A stretch of DNA of 64,000 nt from Prochlorococcus sp. AG-347-K18 (lineage in GTDB: Bacteria > Cyanobacteriota > Cyanobacteriia > PCC-6307 > Cyanobiaceae), in the NCBI GenBank assembly GCA_003281365.1, contig QCCF01000002.1, forward strand, positions 62,001-126,000, in the 5' to 3' direction. The notes below the pieces were generated by a model. It had not been told where the DNA came from and ran no database searches. It saw only the letters and a list, made by a program, of their open reading frames with translations. The first letter of the stretch is position 1. Each line of letters starts with the position of its first letter. This document shows, piece by piece, positions 47,476 to 56,408 of this stretch. A program made the position numbers and the translations under genes.

Positions 47476-48300
47476 TTATCTATTTAATTTTCCGCTTATT
47501 AATCCTTCAAGATCTAAGCTTGTACAATTAAAACCTAAATTAGAAAAATATTTAACTAGCTCACTCAAATCATACCTGTTAAAAAAATCTTTCAATTCAT
47601 GCTTGGGAACTTCAATTCTTGCAGTTGAGCCTTGGCATCTGACCCTTACATCGGATAAACCACCTTCTTTTAGATATTCCTCGGCCTTTTCAACCATTAC
47701 TAGACGTTCACTAGTTATTTCATGACCATAAGGAAATCTAGATGATAAGCAAGGTTGAGCAGGTTTGTCCCACCAAGGAAAACCTAATGATTTCGATATA
47801 TCTCTAATATCTTGTTTTGAAAATTTAAATTTTGCAAGAGGAGAAACTACGCCTGCATCTTTTGCGGCTTCTATACCTGGTCTGTAGTCTTTAAGATCAT
47901 CTAGATTAACTCCATCTAAAACAATCTTGTAATTAAGTTTTTTTGATAAGTAAGATGTATGTTTGTGAAGCTCTTTTTTGCACGAAAAGCATCTATCTTT
48001 TGGATTTTTACTGTAGCTTGACTGGTCTAGTTCTGATGTTTTAACTTCTAAATGCTTTACTCCAATCCATTTTGCTTGACTTTTTGCTTCTTCTCGAAGT
48101 GTATTTGCTAATGCAGGGGAAATACCAGTAATTGCAATGGCTTTGCTACCTAATTGCTCGAAAGCTAATGATGCAACCAATGTACTATCTACTCCACCTG
48201 AATAAGCGATACAAACACTATCAAGATTCTTAAGATATTTTCTAATTTTATAAAGCTTTTCGATTTGTTCATCAGAGAGAGTTTCTAGTTGATTGAACAT
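47476..48300 (-). CDS. larE: LarE-like ATP-dependent sacrificial sulfur transferase (PP-loop)
   Basis: The 274-residue protein has the PP-loop SGGVDST (34-40), KDRCFSCKKELH, and the LarE block PAQPCLSSRFPYGHEIT. LarE donates its own cysteine sulfur to build the nickel-pincer cofactor of lactate racemase. No larA, larB or larC lies in this window, so it may have another sulfur-insertion role. The family call is firm; the cofactor pathway is not shown. Confidence 0.82.
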   Translation of the reverse strand: MFNQLETLSDEQIEKLYKIRKYLKNLDSVCIAYSGGVDSTLVASLAFEQLGSKAIAITGISPALANTLREEAKSQAKWIGVKHLEVKTSELDQSSYSKNPKDRCFSCKKELHKHTSYLSKKLNYKIVLDGVNLDDLKDYRPGIEAAKDAGVVSPLAKFKFSKQDIRDISKSLGFPWWDKPAQPCLSSRFPYGHEITSERLVMVEKAEEYLKEGGLSDVRVRCQGSTARIEVPKHELKDFFNRYDLSELVKYFSNLGFNCTSLDLEGLISGKLNR

Positions 48301-48408
48301 GCTAGTTAACTTAAAATTTAAACTACCTATAAACAGGTTAAATTTATTATTAAATTTTTAATAATATTCTTAAATATAACTTAGATTATACCTATTCACT
48401 TTGTTCAA

Positions 48409-49569
48409 TTGACAAATACAAGCAGAAATAGAGGTATTGGAATTGTCACAGCAAGTGACAGTCAAGAGAGATCAAAGGGACAACTACATATTTATGATGG
48501 AGAAGGTAAGGGTAAAAGTCAGGCTGCTTTGGGTGTTGTACTTAGGACAATAGGATTAGGAATATGTGAAAAAAGACAATCAAGAGTTCTACTTCTAAGA
48601 TTTTTAAAAGGTCCAGAGAGATCATACGATGAGGATTCGGCTATTGAAGCTTTGCAAAGAGGATTTCCACATTTAATTGACCATGTAAGAACTGGAAGAT
48701 CAGAATTTTTTACTGCTGATCAGGTGACCAATTTTGATATTTCTGAGGCTGAAAGAGGTTGGAATATTGCTAAAGGAGCAATCGCTAGTTCTCTTTATTC
48801 TGTAGTTGTTCTGGATGAGTTGAATCCAGTTCTTGATTTAGGAATGCTAGATATTAAGCAAGTAGTTGATTCACTTCAAAATCGTCCTGATGGAATGGAA
48901 ATAATTATTACTGGAAGGGCAGCTCCTCTTTCTTTGGTAAGAATATCGCAACTCCATTCAGAGATGAGACCTCGTTTGACAGGTGACTTATCAAAGCTAT
49001 CTGGACAAATAAGATCTAATGGTGGAATTGAGATTTATACAGGTGAAGGAAAAGGTAAATCTACGAGTGCACTTGGTAAGGCTCTACAAGCTATAGGTAA
49101 AGGGATATCTCAAGATAAAAGTCACAGAGTTTTAATATTACAATGGTTAAAAGGTGGAAATGGTTATACCGAAGATGCTGCTATAGAAGCCTTGAGAGAA
49201 AGTTATCCACACTTAGTTGATCATTTGCGCTCAGGCAGAGATGCGATTGTTTGGAGAGGACAGCAACAACCAATTGATTATGTTGAGGCTGAAAGAGCTT
49301 GGGAAATCGCTAAAGCTGCTATTTTAAGTGGTTTGTACAAAACAATTATTTTGGATGAATTAAACCCAACTGTTGATTTAGAGCTTTTACCTGTGGAATC
49401 AATCCATCAAACCCTTTTAAAAAAACCTTCGGAGACAGAAGTCGTTATTACTGGAAGATGTAAAAATGAACCTTTATACTTTGAACTCGCTGATGTTTAC
49501 TCTGAAATGGTCTGCCATAAGCATTACGCAAATGTTGGAGTTGATTTAAAAAGAGGTGTTGATTACTAA
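48409..49569 (+). CDS. cobO: Tandem two-domain cob(I)alamin adenosyltransferase (CobO/BtuR)
   Basis: A 386-residue protein made of two successive ATP:corrinoid adenosyltransferase domains. Domain 1 is about 24-190, with P-loop GEGKGKS (31-37) and VVVLDELNPVLDLG. Domain 2 is about 205-386, with GEGKGKS (212-218), DHLRSGRD and TIILDELNPTVDLE. A usual CobO has one such domain (about 200 aa). The enzyme adenosylates the corrin cobalt. The start is TTG 48409, as no in-frame ATG precedes the first domain. The two domains are clearly similar to each other (repeat within the gene). Confidence 0.88.
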   Translation: MTNTSRNRGIGIVTASDSQERSKGQLHIYDGEGKGKSQAALGVVLRTIGLGICEKRQSRVLLLRFLKGPERSYDEDSAIEALQRGFPHLIDHVRTGRSEFFTADQVTNFDISEAERGWNIAKGAIASSLYSVVVLDELNPVLDLGMLDIKQVVDSLQNRPDGMEIIITGRAAPLSLVRISQLHSEMRPRLTGDLSKLSGQIRSNGGIEIYTGEGKGKSTSALGKALQAIGKGISQDKSHRVLILQWLKGGNGYTEDAAIEALRESYPHLVDHLRSGRDAIVWRGQQQPIDYVEAERAWEIAKAAILSGLYKTIILDELNPTVDLELLPVESIHQTLLKKPSETEVVITGRCKNEPLYFELADVYSEMVCHKHYANVGVDLKRGVDY

Positions 49570-49573
49570 AATA

Positions 49574-50713
49574 CTAATTACATAATATTTTTTTTACCTT
49601 TTCAATACCACATTCAAGAGATCTTGATTCAATTTTAAATTTAGACAAGATTTTTGATGCTTTTGCTGCTCTTTTACCCGACTTACATATTGTAAAAACT
49701 TCTTTAATTAAACTTTCTCTCTGAATAAAATCTAATTCAGAGCCTTGGTTTAAATTACTTAGTGGGATTGATATAGAACCCTCTATTGCATTATTAGAAA
49801 ACTCTTCATTTTCCCTTACATCAATTAAAAGAATTTTGTTAGGTTTTGTTTTATATAAGATATTAAATTCATTCGCATTGATTCTTTTGATTTCACAATT
49901 TTCATCCTCAATATAAAACTCCTTAAATTGAGAAAGATTTTTGATTTGTTTATATATTTGATCACTTTTTAGATGTAATTTTTTCATATTCATATTAAGT
50001 AGATCAAAAATTAAAATTTTTCCATCTAAAATTTCACCTTTTTTTAAAATAATTTTTATTATTTCGTTGACCTGAAGAATTCCTATTAAACCTGTTGAAA
50101 CACCCACAACCCCATATTCTGAACAACTAGGGACAACATTTTCTGAAGGTGATTTTGGAAGTAAATCTCTTAAGTTAGGACTCTTTTTTTTTAAATTAAA
50201 AACACTCACTTGACCTTCAAAGCCCTGTACGCTGCCGAAAACTAGAGGTTTATTTAATATCAGGCATGCATCATTTATCAAATATCTTGTGCCGAAGTTA
50301 TCTGAGCAATCACAAATAATATCAAATTTTTGAATTATTTCTAAAACATTCTTAGGATTAATCCTCTCCGCATATGTTAATAATTCAGGGTTAGGATTTA
50401 ATTTTTTTAATCTTTCCTGTGCAGAATCAATTTTCAGATTTCCAATAGTATTTGTTTCATGAATAATTTGTCTTTGGAGATTAGACTTCTCAACATGGTC
50501 ATTATCTACTATTCCAATTTTCCCAATTCCTACAGCAGCCAGATACATTAATACTGATGAACCCAAGCCTCCTGCTCCTACGCATAACACGGAGCTGTTT
50601 TTGAGTTTTAATTGCCCTTCCTCTCCTATATCTTTAAGCGTTAAGTGCTTTTGGTATCTTTCTTTTTCATCTGCACTTAAGAAATTAAATTTGATATCTT
50701 TTGAGAATGTCAT
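49574..50713 (-). CDS. MoeZ/MoeB-like E1 adenylyltransferase with rhodanese domain
   Basis: A 379-residue protein of the HesA/MoeB/ThiF type. The Rossmann motif is GAGGLGSS (46-53). The conserved Arg-Gln segment is NLQRQIIHE, followed by SDNFGTRY. The catalytic cysteine is C197 in VPSCSEYGVVG. A C-terminal rhodanese domain has active-site C343 in CKSGKRA. It would activate a ThiS/MoaD-type carrier and place sulfur on it. The usual zinc-binding C-X2-C pairs are absent: the first region reads SPNLRDLLP and the second also has no Cys. Confidence 0.87.
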   Translation of the reverse strand: MTFSKDIKFNFLSADEKERYQKHLTLKDIGEEGQLKLKNSSVLCVGAGGLGSSVLMYLAAVGIGKIGIVDNDHVEKSNLQRQIIHETNTIGNLKIDSAQERLKKLNPNPELLTYAERINPKNVLEIIQKFDIICDCSDNFGTRYLINDACLILNKPLVFGSVQGFEGQVSVFNLKKKSPNLRDLLPKSPSENVVPSCSEYGVVGVSTGLIGILQVNEIIKIILKKGEILDGKILIFDLLNMNMKKLHLKSDQIYKQIKNLSQFKEFYIEDENCEIKRINANEFNILYKTKPNKILLIDVRENEEFSNNAIEGSISIPLSNLNQGSELDFIQRESLIKEVFTICKSGKRAAKASKILSKFKIESRSLECGIEKVKKILCN

Positions 50714-50909
50714 TTTTAATTTCGTAATATATCCTTATGAGGACATAATAATTAAAATAAAAAATTTAATCTTTTTAAAGATCGTTATTTGTGGGATTTA
50801 TTAATGTTTTTGTTAGAACAAGAGAATATTGGGAATTATATATAAATAAAATTTTTTAAAAAAATACCTTCAAAATACGTTTATATCAATACATCTAAAA
50901 GAATACAAA

Positions 50910-51005
50910 ATGTGTCGGTTCGGAATTACAAATGACAAAAAGGTAGCAAATAAACCTTTTTTCCGTTATTGTCTGGTTCATAGATTAATGTTACTTATTT
51001 CATGA
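50910..51005 (+). CDS. Candidate micro-ORF overlapping the CAAD gene start (31 aa)
   Basis: ATG 50910 opens a 31-codon frame (MCRFGITNDKK...), ending at TGA 51003-51005. It overlaps the next gene's ATG 51002 by four bases (ATGA), the same coupling used by other pairs here. It may be a leader peptide or small protein. Evidence is only the frame and overlap. The rest of the 288-bp gap to the E1-like gene holds AT-rich sequence in which I see no other feature. Confidence 0.25.
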   Translation: MCRFGITNDKKVANKPFFRYCLVHRLMLLIS

Positions 51006-51367
51006 GTGATAATACACCAGAGTCAAACCAAGACTCCGGCTCCACTACAAGCTCAGAAACTAAAAGCTTTTCAGAGAAGTATTCTGACATTATGGGCAAA
51101 GTCAATGAAACCCTTGGTAATGTTGATTGGACTCAAATGGGTAAGTACGGTAAAGCAGCAGGCATTATTGCTGTTGTCGTAATAGCTCAGATAATAATTA
51201 AAGTCGTCATTGATACGATTAATTTTTTCCCAATTCTCCCAGGTTTACTTGAACTATTAGGAGTAATTGTAGTTGGCCAATGGAGCTGGCAGAATCTACG
51301 TACTAGTGAAAATCGTGAAGCTGTTATAGATAAGGTACAAAACCTTAAAAAAACATATTTAGGATAA
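51002..51367 (+). CDS. CAAD-domain membrane protein (CURT1/CurT-like)
   Basis: A 121-residue protein with an acidic, Ser/Thr-rich N-terminus (1-30), an amphipathic segment, then two close hydrophobic helices (GIIAVVVIAQIIIKVVIDTI and the block FFPILPGLLELLGVIVVGQW), followed by a C-terminal amphipathic helix. This is the CAAD/CURT1 pattern, involved in thylakoid membrane curvature or anchoring. CurT identity is inferred from layout; other CAAD proteins are possible. Confidence 0.82.
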   Translation: MSDNTPESNQDSGSTTSSETKSFSEKYSDIMGKVNETLGNVDWTQMGKYGKAAGIIAVVVIAQIIIKVVIDTINFFPILPGLLELLGVIVVGQWSWQNLRTSENREAVIDKVQNLKKTYLG

Positions 51368-51373
51368 TTAAGA

Positions 51374-52252
51374 TTACATATTAAGTATTTCTTTTACATA
51401 TCTTTTCACTTGAGACAAATATGAACCTCCGAACATATTTGCATGATTTAATATGTGGTAAAAATTATAAATAATAATTCTATTTTCAAAACCCTCTTTT
51501 ATAGGGAAAATTTTATGATATTCTTCATAAAATTCTGCATTAAAACCTCCAAATAGTTTTGTCATAGCTATATCCACTTCATTATCAGCCCACCAAGATG
51601 CTGGGTCAAAGATTACGCCCCTACCACTTTTGTCTATTCCCACATTCCCTGACCATAAATCACCATGAATAAGAGTATTTATTGGTTTATGAGTGAGTAA
51701 TTCTGATTTAATTTTTTCTTTGACTTTATTTATTGTTTCTTTATCTAAAATATTTGATTTAAGAATTGATAATTGAGGCATTATTCGTAGGTTTAAAAAA
51801 CAATCAATCCAACTAGATTCCCAGCCTTTTTTCTGATCTGTTATTCCAATAAAACCCTTAACGTCAGACCCAAAATTTTTTGGATTAGACTCCGTTGAAT
51901 TTAGGTGCATCTCTCCCAAACCTTTCCCAAGATTTTTTTGCTCAAAGTTTTGCATATCTATCCATTCAATTAAGAGAAATTCAATGTTTTTAATATTTTT
52001 ATATGCAATAACTTCTGGTACAACAAAGTTTTCTTTATTAATGTACTTTCTTAAATTTTGAAGACAATATTTTTCAAATTCAAGAAATTTTTTGTTTTTA
52101 TCGTTTCTTTTAAGAAATAATTTCTTATTTGCAAATACTATTTTCCACGCGCTATGTATATCACCACCATGGACTTGTTCAATTTTGTTTGGATAGGCTT
52201 CACCTAATTCATCACAAATTTCGCTAACTTCAATAGGGTATAGTTTTTGCAT
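51374..52252 (-). CDS. Fructosamine kinase family protein
   Basis: The 292-residue protein belongs to the fructosamine/ketosamine-3-kinase family, which phosphorylates sugars attached to protein amines and so promotes deglycation. It has the kinase-like catalytic loop [12 protein letters not shown] and metal-binding [18 protein letters not shown]. The N-terminal part holds GGDIHSAW, matching the family nucleotide loop. It is divergent from the CrtD-like gene by 4 bp. Confidence 0.9.
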   Translation of the reverse strand: MQKLYPIEVSEICDELGEAYPNKIEQVHGGDIHSAWKIVFANKKLFLKRNDKNKKFLEFEKYCLQNLRKYINKENFVVPEVIAYKNIKNIEFLLIEWIDMQNFEQKNLGKGLGEMHLNSTESNPKNFGSDVKGFIGITDQKKGWESSWIDCFLNLRIMPQLSILKSNILDKETINKVKEKIKSELLTHKPINTLIHGDLWSGNVGIDKSGRGVIFDPASWWADNEVDIAMTKLFGGFNAEFYEEYHKIFPIKEGFENRIIIYNFYHILNHANMFGGSYLSQVKRYVKEILNM

Positions 52253-52256
52253 TTTA

Positions 52257-53762
52257 ATGATAAAGTCCGAAGTTATTGTTGTTGGTGCTGGTATAGCAGG
52301 ACTAACTTCTGCAGCGATTTTATCAAAGCAAGGATTATCTGTGACATTAATCGAATCTCATATTCAATCAGGAGGTTGTGCAGGCACTTTTAAAAGAAAG
52401 AAATATATTTTTGATGTTGGAGCAACTCAAGTTGCAGGCTTAGAAGAAGGAGGAATACATTCTAGAATTTTTGATTTTCTAGATATTCCACCTCCTGAAG
52501 CCACTATTTTAGATCCTGCGTGCATCGTTGATCTAAATGATGGTAGTGAGCCAATACCTATTTGGTATGAAAAAAGCAAATGGATTGCTGAACGAGAAAT
52601 GCAGTTTCCAGGAAGTCGTCGATTTTGGGAACTTTGTACCCTTATACACCAAAGCAATTGGATATTTGCTAACAATTACCCAGTATTGCCAATAAGTAAT
52701 TTTTGGGATTTTTCTCAACTTCTTAAAGCATTAGTCCCGTCTAATATTGTCACAGGCTTTTTACTTAAATCAACTATTTTTGATTTATTAAGGATCTGTG
52801 GATTATCTAAACATGAACGCTTGATTAAATTCTTAAATCTTCAATTAAAACTCTATTCTCAAGAGGATGTTTATAACACTGCTGCATTATATGGTTCTAC
52901 TGTTCTTCAGATGTGTCAACAGCCCCATGGTCTTTGGCATCTTAAAAAATCTATGCAGTCTTTAAGTGAAGCATTAGAAAGTTCATTGAGAAAAAATGGA
53001 GTTAATTTAATTTTTGGCCAAAAAGTTAATTCCATAAATTTTGATGATTTAAATAAGTGTTGGAAAATATCTGCTAATTCGAAAAAATATTCTTTTACTT
53101 ATCAAGCTGAAGATTTGATTTATACCGCGCCTCCTCAATCTTTGCTTGAAAATTTGAAGGAACTTTTAAATAAAAAACAAAGTTATAAAAATCGACTTAA
53201 TAATTTGCCTGAGCCAAGTGGAGCTTTAGTTTTTTATTCAGCATTAAAAAAAGAACATATTAAAAAATTTTCTTCTAATCACTATCAATTTGTTTCCGAT
53301 GAATTTGGTTCATTATTTGTATCAATTAGCGAAGATGGTGATGGAAGAGCACCATTAGGCGAGGTTACTTTAATTGCTAGCATTTTTACTAAGACAAAAG
53401 ATTGGTTTGGTTTAGATAAACAAAATTACTTAAAAAGGAAAAAGGATTTTCAAAAAAAAATATCCTTGGAATTGGAACGTCAATTTGATCTCGTTCCAGA
53501 GAATTGGCTACATAGAGAACTAGCAACTCCATTAGGATTTGAAAAATGGACAAATAGACCTAATGGAATAGTGGGTGGACTTGGTCAAAATCCAGATATT
53601 TTTGGTTTATTTGGATTATCAAGTAGGACGCCTTTTCAAGGTTTATGGTTATGTGGGGATTCAATTTATCCAGGGGAGGGAACTGCAGGTGTAAGTCAGT
53701 CTGCATTAATGGTTTCAAGGCAAGTTTTAGCTTCCAAAGGGATTGATGATTTTAATCTATAA
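52257..53762 (+). CDS. crtD: CrtD-like FAD-dependent carotenoid oxidoreductase
   Basis: A 501-residue flavoprotein with the dinucleotide motif GAGIAG (10-15) and the phytoene-desaturase-family C-terminal block [21 protein letters not shown]. The N-terminal [20 protein letters not shown], and the long overall match in my memory, fit the cyanobacterial CrtD (C-3',4' desaturase of myxol synthesis) better than CrtH. Picocyanobacteria of the suspected type are not known to make myxol glycosides, so the substrate may differ. Alternative: another CrtISO-type enzyme. The 3' end overlaps tyrA by 11 bp, convergently. Confidence 0.65.
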   Translation: MIKSEVIVVGAGIAGLTSAAILSKQGLSVTLIESHIQSGGCAGTFKRKKYIFDVGATQVAGLEEGGIHSRIFDFLDIPPPEATILDPACIVDLNDGSEPIPIWYEKSKWIAEREMQFPGSRRFWELCTLIHQSNWIFANNYPVLPISNFWDFSQLLKALVPSNIVTGFLLKSTIFDLLRICGLSKHERLIKFLNLQLKLYSQEDVYNTAALYGSTVLQMCQQPHGLWHLKKSMQSLSEALESSLRKNGVNLIFGQKVNSINFDDLNKCWKISANSKKYSFTYQAEDLIYTAPPQSLLENLKELLNKKQSYKNRLNNLPEPSGALVFYSALKKEHIKKFSSNHYQFVSDEFGSLFVSISEDGDGRAPLGEVTLIASIFTKTKDWFGLDKQNYLKRKKDFQKKISLELERQFDLVPENWLHRELATPLGFEKWTNRPNGIVGGLGQNPDIFGLFGLSSRTPFQGLWLCGDSIYPGEGTAGVSQSALMVSRQVLASKGIDDFNL

Positions 53763-54591
53763 AATTTTCTCTACTTGCTTTTGCTTCAGAAAGTGAGTTA
53801 TAAAGTAAATCCCAATTTTTTTCTTTAATGAGAGACTCTAATTTATTGAGCTGATTTTTATAATTACTTATGGCATTTAAAATATTATCCTGATTATTGA
53901 TAGCTAAATCTAAGCCTAATTGAACATTACCGCTCCCAACTCTTGATGTGTCAGCAAATCCAGTAGCTGCAAGTTTTTGTGTGAGATCTAATAAAGATTC
54001 GTTTTTCTTTTGATGTACAGTTTTAATTAGTGCAGCAGCTAAAAATATAGGCAAATGAGAAATTAGAGATACTGCTTCATCATGTTCTTCTGGTGAGGCA
54101 TGGCAAATTTCACAATCCATTGATTGTATAAGCTCGGAAAGAATTCTCACTGCATTTAGATCACTTTTTTGTGTGGGGGTGATAATCCATTTTGCATTGT
54201 TAAAAAGATCTTCAAAACCTGAATCAACTCCTTTTTTTTCTGTTCCTGCCATTGGATGGGATCCAATAAATAAAGGATGTAATTTTTCCCAATGGTTTAT
54301 TATTGGTTCTTTTACAGAACCAACATCGGTCACTATCGTATCTTTTGGTATTGATGCTAATAATTGCTGAGAAGGATTTAGCAAATCTTTGATAGGCAAT
54401 GCCAAAATTATGATCTCACATTCTTTTAATAAGCTAAATTCACAGCTAACAAAATTTGCAAGATTCTTTTCTTTTGCTTTTTTTTCATTAAATTTATTAT
54501 TGACGACTCCATAAATTGTATGGCCTAAACTTTGGAGTTTTAATCCTAATGATCCACCAATTAAACCTAATCCTACAATTCCAATTTTCAT
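53752..54591 (-). CDS. tyrA: Prephenate/arogenate dehydrogenase
   Basis: A 279-residue TyrA with Rossmann motif GLGLIGGS (7-14), [10 protein letters not shown], the [16 protein letters not shown] substrate block and a helical C-terminal domain with the conserved DTSRVGSGN. Cyanobacterial enzymes usually act on arogenate with NADP, but specificity cannot be settled from this sequence. It is divergent from the DinG-like gene across 95 bp. Confidence 0.94.
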   Translation of the reverse strand: MKIGIVGLGLIGGSLGLKLQSLGHTIYGVVNNKFNEKKAKEKNLANFVSCEFSLLKECEIIILALPIKDLLNPSQQLLASIPKDTIVTDVGSVKEPIINHWEKLHPLFIGSHPMAGTEKKGVDSGFEDLFNNAKWIITPTQKSDLNAVRILSELIQSMDCEICHASPEEHDEAVSLISHLPIFLAAALIKTVHQKKNESLLDLTQKLAATGFADTSRVGSGNVQLGLDLAINNQDNILNAISNYKNQLNKLESLIKEKNWDLLYNSLSEAKASRENFID

Positions 54592-54686
54592 AGATTGATT
54601 AATTCGAAACTTTCTTATATTGATACCAATTTTTTGTATATTAGAGTCATAAAATTTGTGTTTATTTGAAATTAAATAAATTATAA

Positions 54687-56132
54687 ATGCTTGAAATCTT
54701 AAGTCATCAATATTTGAAAAAATTTTTGAGATACCAAAGTATTAATTGGGAACACGTATATTCTTTTGGGAGAATAATTTCAAATTGTATAGACAATGAT
54801 TCTACATATCTAGTTAATTCAGAAATTTTCTCGACTCATGAATGGATACCTCCAATTTTAATTTCTCTATTTTTGAAAGAAGAAAATTCAATTTTCATTT
54901 TGTCTGAAAAAAAAATTAAATTTATAACAAACTTTCAGATTGATTTATTAAAAAATCTTGGATTTAACTTTACTTTGAAAAATAATCAAATTATTTTTGC
55001 AAATCATCGAGTGCTCTTAACAACAATTCAAGATTTACTTAATAATTCCAATACTCTTACACTATTAAATCATCGTGTAGTTCATTCTGGAATTGAGGAT
55101 ATTAAACAAAATCTAGAAGATCATTATAGAATTTCTTTAATCAAAAAAGATTGGACAAAAAATAATAATTTTGAATCCCCAAATCAAAAAATTTATAAAG
55201 TTTATGAATTGTTTAAGAAAAAGTTTGCAGTGAGAAAGGTTTTAGGAAATAGCTTTATAAATTTAGATGAAAAAGAAATTATTTTTTTGTCAAAATTTTT
55301 CAATGAAAATTCCGCTTTTTCTGATAAATTTCTTAGTATAAATGAAGCATTTTCTAAAGGGTGGGCGTGCTGGGCAGAATTAAATAATAAAAATCTGGAT
55401 TGGAATTTGTTTTTGCAACCAATTGATGAACTTTCTCAAATTAAAGAATTTTTATCAAACAATAAATTTATTTTTTTATCATCTTTGAGAAAAGATAATT
55501 TTTTCCAAATCTATCTTAAAAAGCATAGTCTAAAAATTGATTTGGTTATAAATTTTAAAAGTAATTTTAGAGAGAAAAAAATCTTCTTATATACACCTCC
55601 TAAACAGTTGCTTCCTAATAATCCACTTTTTACAAATTCAATCTTAGATAAATGTAAAAAGTTATTACTTTTTAGAAAGGGTCTAACTTTAGTTTTGTCT
55701 GACGATAATGATTTAAAAACTAATCTGGCTACAGAATTGGCTTCTAAACATGGCAAAAGGGTACTTCTTGAAACAATTCCTTTTCAAAATAATGAAATTC
55801 TTTGCTCTAGCTTCGATTGGTGGATTAAGAATTCTCATTTAATAAAAATACCAGAACAAATTATTATTCCTTTACTGCCGATACCGAATATGTCAGAACC
55901 GATAAATTTAATAACAATTTCACATATTAAAAAACTTTCTCAAGACTGGTTTAGAGAATTTTTTCTTCCTCAAGCCAGTTTAAAATTAGAAAGATCGATT
56001 TCACCTTTAAGAAGAAATTCAGGTAAATTAATCATCTTAGACGGAAGAGCTAATAAAAGAACTTGGGGAAGGTTACTTTTGCAAAGCATACAACCCTCTA
56101 AACAAATAAACTATATGCTACCTTTTGATTAG
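54687..56132 (+). CDS. DinG/Rad3-like helicase-related protein with degenerate motifs
   Basis: A 481-residue protein that I match weakly to cyanobacterial DinG-like (superfamily 2) proteins. The C-terminal half has the DinG helicase-C pattern: FRKGLTLVLSDDNDLKT, then FLPQASLKLERSISPLRR, then LIILDGRANKRTWGRLLLQ, where DinG normally has motif VI. In the N-terminal half I find no Walker A (GKT/S) and no DEAH box, and there are no Fe-S cysteine clusters. It is therefore probably not an active helicase as it stands. It is very AT-rich and Lys/Asn-rich. Confidence 0.55.
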   Translation: MLEILSHQYLKKFLRYQSINWEHVYSFGRIISNCIDNDSTYLVNSEIFSTHEWIPPILISLFLKEENSIFILSEKKIKFITNFQIDLLKNLGFNFTLKNNQIIFANHRVLLTTIQDLLNNSNTLTLLNHRVVHSGIEDIKQNLEDHYRISLIKKDWTKNNNFESPNQKIYKVYELFKKKFAVRKVLGNSFINLDEKEIIFLSKFFNENSAFSDKFLSINEAFSKGWACWAELNNKNLDWNLFLQPIDELSQIKEFLSNNKFIFLSSLRKDNFFQIYLKKHSLKIDLVINFKSNFREKKIFLYTPPKQLLPNNPLFTNSILDKCKKLLLFRKGLTLVLSDDNDLKTNLATELASKHGKRVLLETIPFQNNEILCSSFDWWIKNSHLIKIPEQIIIPLLPIPNMSEPINLITISHIKKLSQDWFREFFLPQASLKLERSISPLRRNSGKLIILDGRANKRTWGRLLLQSIQPSKQINYMLPFD

Positions 56133-56160
56133 TTTATTTTTCGTAATTATCTAAAGAAAT

Positions 56161-56406
56161 ATGGGAGAAGCAAAAAGACGAAAAACACTTGGATTAAGAC
56201 CAAAACAAAATAATATTAAAAACAAATTTGATGATTCCCCTAGATTATTTAAATGGCTTCCTTTAACAATTAATCAAAAAGATAATCTAATTAAATTAAG
56301 TATTAAAGCTAGTTGGTTTGGGATCGCAGGGTTACTTATTTTATGGATTGTAGTGAGGTTTATAGGTCCTGCTGCTGGGTGGTGGATTTTGGCTGATTCG
56401 TTATAA
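56161..56406 (+). CDS. DUF2839-family small membrane protein
   Basis: An 81-residue protein that starts with MGEAKRRKTLGL, the hallmark of the cyanobacterial DUF2839 family, and has one C-terminal transmembrane segment (GIAGLLILWIVVRFI) followed by GPAAGWW. Function unknown in the family. It converges on recA with 2 bp between stops. Confidence 0.82.
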   Translation: MGEAKRRKTLGLRPKQNNIKNKFDDSPRLFKWLPLTINQKDNLIKLSIKASWFGIAGLLILWIVVRFIGPAAGWWILADSL

Positions 56407-56408
56407 AA

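Noticed and set aside
54687-56132. Calling this gene a pseudogene
   Set aside because: The frame is open for 481 codons without stops and the C-terminal half is well ordered, so degenerate motifs do not show gene decay.
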